A stretch of DNA of 15,928 bases from SVQP01 sp045650025 (GTDB lineage Bacteria; Bacillota; Clostridia; Oscillospirales; CAG-272): positions 1 through 15,928 of the forward strand of contig JAZRQR010000033.1 of NCBI GenBank assembly GCA_045650025.1, given 5' to 3'. The translations under genes were made by a program, and so were the position numbers. The notes beneath the pieces are model-generated. The model was not told the DNA's origin. It searched no databases and saw only the letters and a program-made list of their open reading frames with translations. Each line of letters starts with the position of its first letter. The stretch's first letter is position 1. Of the stretch, positions 12,831 to 15,928 are shown piece after piece.

Positions 12831-13976
12831 ATGCCCCTTTCCCCGTTTTATCTTGCATATGCCGATCTGCGCGCACGTATCGCGCCCTTTCGCATGCGCA
12901 CCGATTTTGAAACGATCAAGACCATTGCCAATATTGACGCGCTGATGGGACGCGCGCAGGAGATTGACGCAGGGGCATTCCCCGGCGGTCGCTTTGGCGA
13001 GGCGGCGGGGCACAACGTGCAAAACCTGATGGGGCGCGCTACGCGCTATACAGAGGCGCTGGAGCGGGGCGAATTCCCCTTGCGCGGCATGTTCTGCGAG
13101 CCGGGCATGGCGTTTATCGACCACTCCTTTATCGAAAAGGACGGCGTGATGCACGTGTTCTACATCCGCGGTCACGTAGGGTATGAGTGGGATACCCGCT
13201 TTGCCGATACCTTTGGGCATGCGACCTCGACCGACCTTGTGCATTGGGAGATCCAGCCCCCTTGCCTGACCGTGACGCACGGCGGCGCGGACGGCTACCA
13301 GATCTGGGCGCCCGGTGTGACCGAGAAGGACGGCGTGTATTATATGTACTACACCGGCGTCAACATTCACGTCGCACAGACAATCTGCCTTGCCACCTCA
13401 CGCGACCTTTACCACTGGGAGAAATACGAGGGCAATCCCGTCGTGTTGCCCGGCGATTGGGGCGCGTGGCGGGAGGACGCTTGGTCGGACTGCCGCGATT
13501 CCATGGTGTTCCTCGACGATGACGGCACGGCGTATATGTACTACTGCACCGCGCGCAAAACCGAGGAGGGCGGCATGAAGACCGCGCTTGGCATCTCGTC
13601 CTCGCGCGATATGATCCACTGGCAGGACGAGGGGGCCTACAGCTTTGACATTTGCGACATCACCTTGGAGTCGCCCTTTGTGCTCAAAAAGGACGGCAAA
13701 TATTACCTGTTTTACACCAATTGCGGACACGGCACGTCCTATGCCGTCTCCGACAACCCCATCACGGGCTGGAAGAGCCTTGGCATGCTGCTGGAGCCCA
13801 AGGTTGCTCCGCTCTGCCCTGCCAACGTGCCCTCCTGCGCCGAGGTGTTCAGCTATAAGGGCAGCTGGTACATCTCCTGCGCCGAGCGTCAGCCGGGATG
13901 TGAGCAGTACCTTGAGATCTTCCGATTGGAGTGGCTGGAGGACGGCACGGTGAAGGTAGGAGAGAGATTAGAATAG
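12831..13976 (+). CDS. GH43/GH32-like five-bladed propeller glycosidase
   Basis: A 381-residue cytoplasmic protein with the blade pattern of clan GH-F/GH-J-type glycosidases (GH43, GH32, GH117 neighbourhood). Recognisable pieces are FIDHSFIEKDGVMHVFYI with candidate nucleophile/base Asp97, ATSTDLVHWE (131-140), IWAPGVTEKDGVYYMYYTG (158-176), CRDSMVFLDDDGTAYMYY with Arg222-Asp223 in the position of the GH32 RDP motif, and LESPFVLKKDGKYYLFYTN with candidate acid Glu280. A helical N-terminal extension of about 90 residues precedes the propeller and has no signal peptide. An AAGGAGG site at 12817-12823 fixes the start. The substrate could be a fructoside, arabinoside, xyloside or anhydrogalactoside. 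The gene heads a plus-strand operon divergent from the glycyl radical enzyme operon. Confidence 0.8.
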   Translation: MPLSPFYLAYADLRARIAPFRMRTDFETIKTIANIDALMGRAQEIDAGAFPGGRFGEAAGHNVQNLMGRATRYTEALERGEFPLRGMFCEPGMAFIDHSFIEKDGVMHVFYIRGHVGYEWDTRFADTFGHATSTDLVHWEIQPPCLTVTHGGADGYQIWAPGVTEKDGVYYMYYTGVNIHVAQTICLATSRDLYHWEKYEGNPVVLPGDWGAWREDAWSDCRDSMVFLDDDGTAYMYYCTARKTEEGGMKTALGISSSRDMIHWQDEGAYSFDICDITLESPFVLKKDGKYYLFYTNCGHGTSYAVSDNPITGWKSLGMLLEPKVAPLCPANVPSCAEVFSYKGSWYISCAERQPGCEQYLEIFRLEWLEDGTVKVGERLE

Positions 13977-13985
13977 GAGATTTTT

Positions 13986-14537
13986 ATGTACGAAAAAGAA
14001 GAAAAAAGACGCGTCAAGCGACGCGGTGAGGTGATTCAAAATCATAAGCAAATGGCTCTGTCAAACGTGGTGTTCACGGTTGTGATCCTTTTGTTTATTT
14101 ATCTGATTTTTGTGTCCTTTGGCATCGGTTCTATCTATATGGCGATCGCAGAATCCAACGGTTTTATTGCATTGATTTTGCTGTTTTCCGTGTTCGCTTT
14201 GATAAGCTTTGCATCCTGTATCATCCCGACGGTCTTTCTTAGCAAGGATCTTGTGCAGAATCTTGTCATACTGACCGACCGCTATACGCTTGAGCTTGAC
14301 CGCGTCGAGCTTTTGGAGCTGAAAACCGAGGTCGAGTGGGTTCCCAACACACTCAGCAAAGGATATCACCGCGAATACGTGACCAATCAGTACGCATATT
14401 TCGCCAAGCACGGCAAATACAAGACCAAGCAAACGCTCTCGCAGGGTGAGGAATGCTACGTCTTTGTCGCACTGACCAAAAAGCCCCAAATCGTTGCTAT
14501 CTACCAGGCAGATGAATATTTAATTTTGGAGAGATAA
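13986..14537 (+). CDS. Two-TM membrane protein, first of a tandem paralogous pair
   Basis: A 183-residue protein of unknown function. A basic N-terminal segment (KEEKRRVKRRGE) is followed by two hydrophobic helices at about residues 26-47 and 60-85, and a soluble C-terminal domain of about 95 residues. The soluble part shares the pattern Y-T-x-E-x-DRV-x-LLELKTE, then VTNQYAYF-x-KHGKYK, and GEECYVFVALTKKP with the next gene, so they are tandem duplicates with perhaps 35-40% identity there. No enzyme motif is seen. Its ribosome binding site AGGAGA overlaps the stop codon of the glycosidase gene, 9 bp upstream, which places it in that operon. Confidence 0.75.
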   Translation: MYEKEEKRRVKRRGEVIQNHKQMALSNVVFTVVILLFIYLIFVSFGIGSIYMAIAESNGFIALILLFSVFALISFASCIIPTVFLSKDLVQNLVILTDRYTLELDRVELLELKTEVEWVPNTLSKGYHREYVTNQYAYFAKHGKYKTKQTLSQGEECYVFVALTKKPQIVAIYQADEYLILER

Positions 14538-14539
14538 CT

Positions 14540-15079
14540 ATGCATGAACAAGATAAAAAAGTCATACTGACGCGCGAGGGCATCGTGGCGCAGCATCAGC
14601 ACGATTTGTTGGTCGAGCTTTTGAAAACCATTGTTGCCGAATGCTTTTTCATCGCCATTTGCGTGCTGATCACGTTCAATCTGATCAACGGTTGGCACGA
14701 CTGCACGTGGTTTGGGCGTATCGCGCTTTTGCTGATCGTGCCGCTTGTATGGTTCATCGCCGCGTTGGTTGCAAACACCATCATACAGACCGCCATTCGC
14801 TTGATGTATATGAAACAAGGAAAATACACCATTGAGGTTGACCGCGTCGGACTGTTGGAGCTCAAGACCGAGGAGGAATACGTACACTCCCCCGGATCTC
14901 GCAACGGTCACACCGAGATCGTGACCAACCAATACGTATATTTTGAAAAATACGGCAAGGTCAAATCCAATCGCCCCTTGAAAAACGGGCAGGAATGCTA
15001 CCTCTTGGTGGTGCTGACAAAAAAGCCGCACGTGCGGGGGTTCTGGGAATGTGACATTCATGAAATAAAAGGAGTCTGA
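14540..15079 (+). CDS. Two-TM membrane protein, second of a tandem paralogous pair
   Basis: A 179-residue paralogue of the preceding product: two hydrophobic helices at about residues 28-50 and 58-82, then TIEVDRVGLLELKTEEEYV, IVTNQYVYFEKYGKVK and GQECYLLVVLTKKP. Only 2 bp separate it from the preceding stop codon, with GGAGAG just upstream as ribosome binding site, so the two are translationally coupled. Co-translation of a duplicated pair suggests a heteromeric membrane complex, but this is inference. Function is unknown. Confidence 0.75.
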   Translation: MHEQDKKVILTREGIVAQHQHDLLVELLKTIVAECFFIAICVLITFNLINGWHDCTWFGRIALLLIVPLVWFIAALVANTIIQTAIRLMYMKQGKYTIEVDRVGLLELKTEEEYVHSPGSRNGHTEIVTNQYVYFEKYGKVKSNRPLKNGQECYLLVVLTKKPHVRGFWECDIHEIKGV

Positions 15080-15081
15080 CT

Positions 15082-15928
15082 ATGAAAAAATACGACATTG
15101 CAGCATACGTTTGGCCGTCCTACACAGGTGACGAGCCCCGCTCCCGCATTTTTTGGCCCGAGGGCTACGGCGAATGGCAGACCGTCAAGGCTATGACCGC
15201 CCGCTTCCCCGGTCATCAGTGGCCGCGCAAGCCGCGCTGGGGATACGTGAATGAGGCTGACCCCTACGTGATGGAAATGCAGATCGAGGCGGCGGTATCT
15301 CACGGCGTGAACGTATTCATTTACGATTGGTACTGGTACGATAACCGTCCGTTCCTTGAAAACTGCCTCAACGACGGATTTTTGAAGGCGCGCAACAACC
15401 ACAAAATGAAATTCTACCTGATGTGGGCAAACCACACCGCCGAGAGTCTGTGGGACAAGCGCACCTCCGAATGCAAGGTGCCGATCTGGGACGGTGCTGT
15501 CAACCGCGAGACCTTTAACGGCATTGTGCACCGCACCATTGAAAAATACTTCTCGCATCCCTCTTACTACAAGATCGACGGCAAGCCTGTCTATATGCTC
15601 TTTGACCTTGAAAACCTGGTGCGCGGCTTTGGCGGCGTACAGCAGACCTTGGATGCCATTGAATATTTCCGCGAGGAGACAATCAAGGCGGGATATCCCG
15701 GTCTTTGCCTGCACCTGACCATCCGCTCCCGCCAGTACATGCAGCGCATGCTGGATGCCGAAACCGACATTTTCACCTTTATCAACAAGGTGGGCTTTGA
15801 CGGCGTGACTCACTATCACTTCGTGGACTTTGCCTATATGGGCAGACCTTACCCTGTCATTTTGGAGGACGTCAAGCGCGAGTGGGAGTACATTGACGCT
15901 AACATCAACGCGCCCTACTATCCGCAGG
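15082..15928 (+). CDS. GH99/WbsX-like protein, 3' end outside window
   Basis: The first 282 residues of a protein that runs off the window edge. The start ATG at 15082 follows AAAAGGAG (15067-15074) and lies 2 bp after the previous stop. The N-terminus (KKYDIAAYVWPSYTGDEP), HGVNVFIYDWYWYDNRPFLE (residues 74-93), FYLMWANHT (111-119) and KIDGKPVYMLFDLENLV (164-180) match the glycoside hydrolase 99-like/WbsX pattern, which normally continues to 350 or more residues. Members act as endo-mannosidase-like enzymes or are annotated as lipopolysaccharide-synthesis WbsX proteins. In this operon a role as cytoplasmic glycosidase is likelier. There is no signal peptide. Confidence 0.8.
   Translation, partial: MKKYDIAAYVWPSYTGDEPRSRIFWPEGYGEWQTVKAMTARFPGHQWPRKPRWGYVNEADPYVMEMQIEAAVSHGVNVFIYDWYWYDNRPFLENCLNDGFLKARNNHKMKFYLMWANHTAESLWDKRTSECKVPIWDGAVNRETFNGIVHRTIEKYFSHPSYYKIDGKPVYMLFDLENLVRGFGGVQQTLDAIEYFREETIKAGYPGLCLHLTIRSRQYMQRMLDAETDIFTFINKVGFDGVTHYHFVDFAYMGRPYPVILEDVKREWEYIDANINAPYYPQ

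Overview
The window looks like a chromosomal segment of an anaerobic Gram-positive bacterium of the class Clostridia, probably an uncultured gut member. The reasons are strong AGGAGG-type ribosome binding sites, near-perfect SigA promoters with 17-bp spacers, tRNA genes with encoded CCA, an oxygen-sensitive glycyl radical enzyme with its activase, and a set of carbohydrate-active proteins that lack signal peptides. No phage, plasmid or CRISPR genes are visible.

Layout. (a) 1-233: non-coding edge with a hairpin and a degenerate tRNA T-arm-like sequence. (b) 234-2371, minus strand: a two-gene operon with a perfect promoter (2401-2429), an unrecognised propeller-like protein followed by an overlapping AraM/EgsA-type glycerol-1-phosphate dehydrogenase homologue. 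(c) 2504-3355, minus: a DUF11-repeat protein without signal peptide, with its own terminator. (d) 3371-5130: about 1.8 kb of mostly non-coding DNA around two divergent tRNA genes, tRNA-Gln(CTG) on minus and tRNA-Arg(CCG) on plus. It is dense in structure: two MITE-like palindromic repeats, a duplicated tRNA-Gln 3' end with a 29-bp perfect inverted repeat, and four tandem tRNA-Arg-3'-end-like units with paired stems that change in a compensatory way. (e) 5189-6574, plus: a two-TM membrane protein and an AAC(3)-family acetyltransferase behind a consensus promoter. (f) 6623-12698, minus: a four-gene operon coding, in transcription order, for a glycyl radical enzyme of unassigned substrate, its short radical-SAM activase, a zinc MDR dehydrogenase, and an esterase-glycosidase fusion. 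(g) 12831-15928, plus: divergent from (f), a GH43/GH32-like propeller, two tandem paralogous two-TM proteins, and the start of a GH99/WbsX-like protein cut by the window edge.

How the genes may work together. Regions (f) and (g) fire from back-to-back promoters whose -35 boxes are only 9 bp apart, so they are probably one co-regulated unit. The inferred theme is intracellular breakdown of a decorated glycan or glycoside: deacetylation and glycosidic cleavage, then oxidation by the zinc dehydrogenase and radical chemistry (dehydration or C-C/C-O cleavage) by the glycyl radical enzyme. The substrate cannot be read from the sequence.

The items most worth a second look are the structured tandem units downstream of tRNA-Arg, the tRNA-Gln 3'-end duplication, and the glycyl radical enzyme operon.
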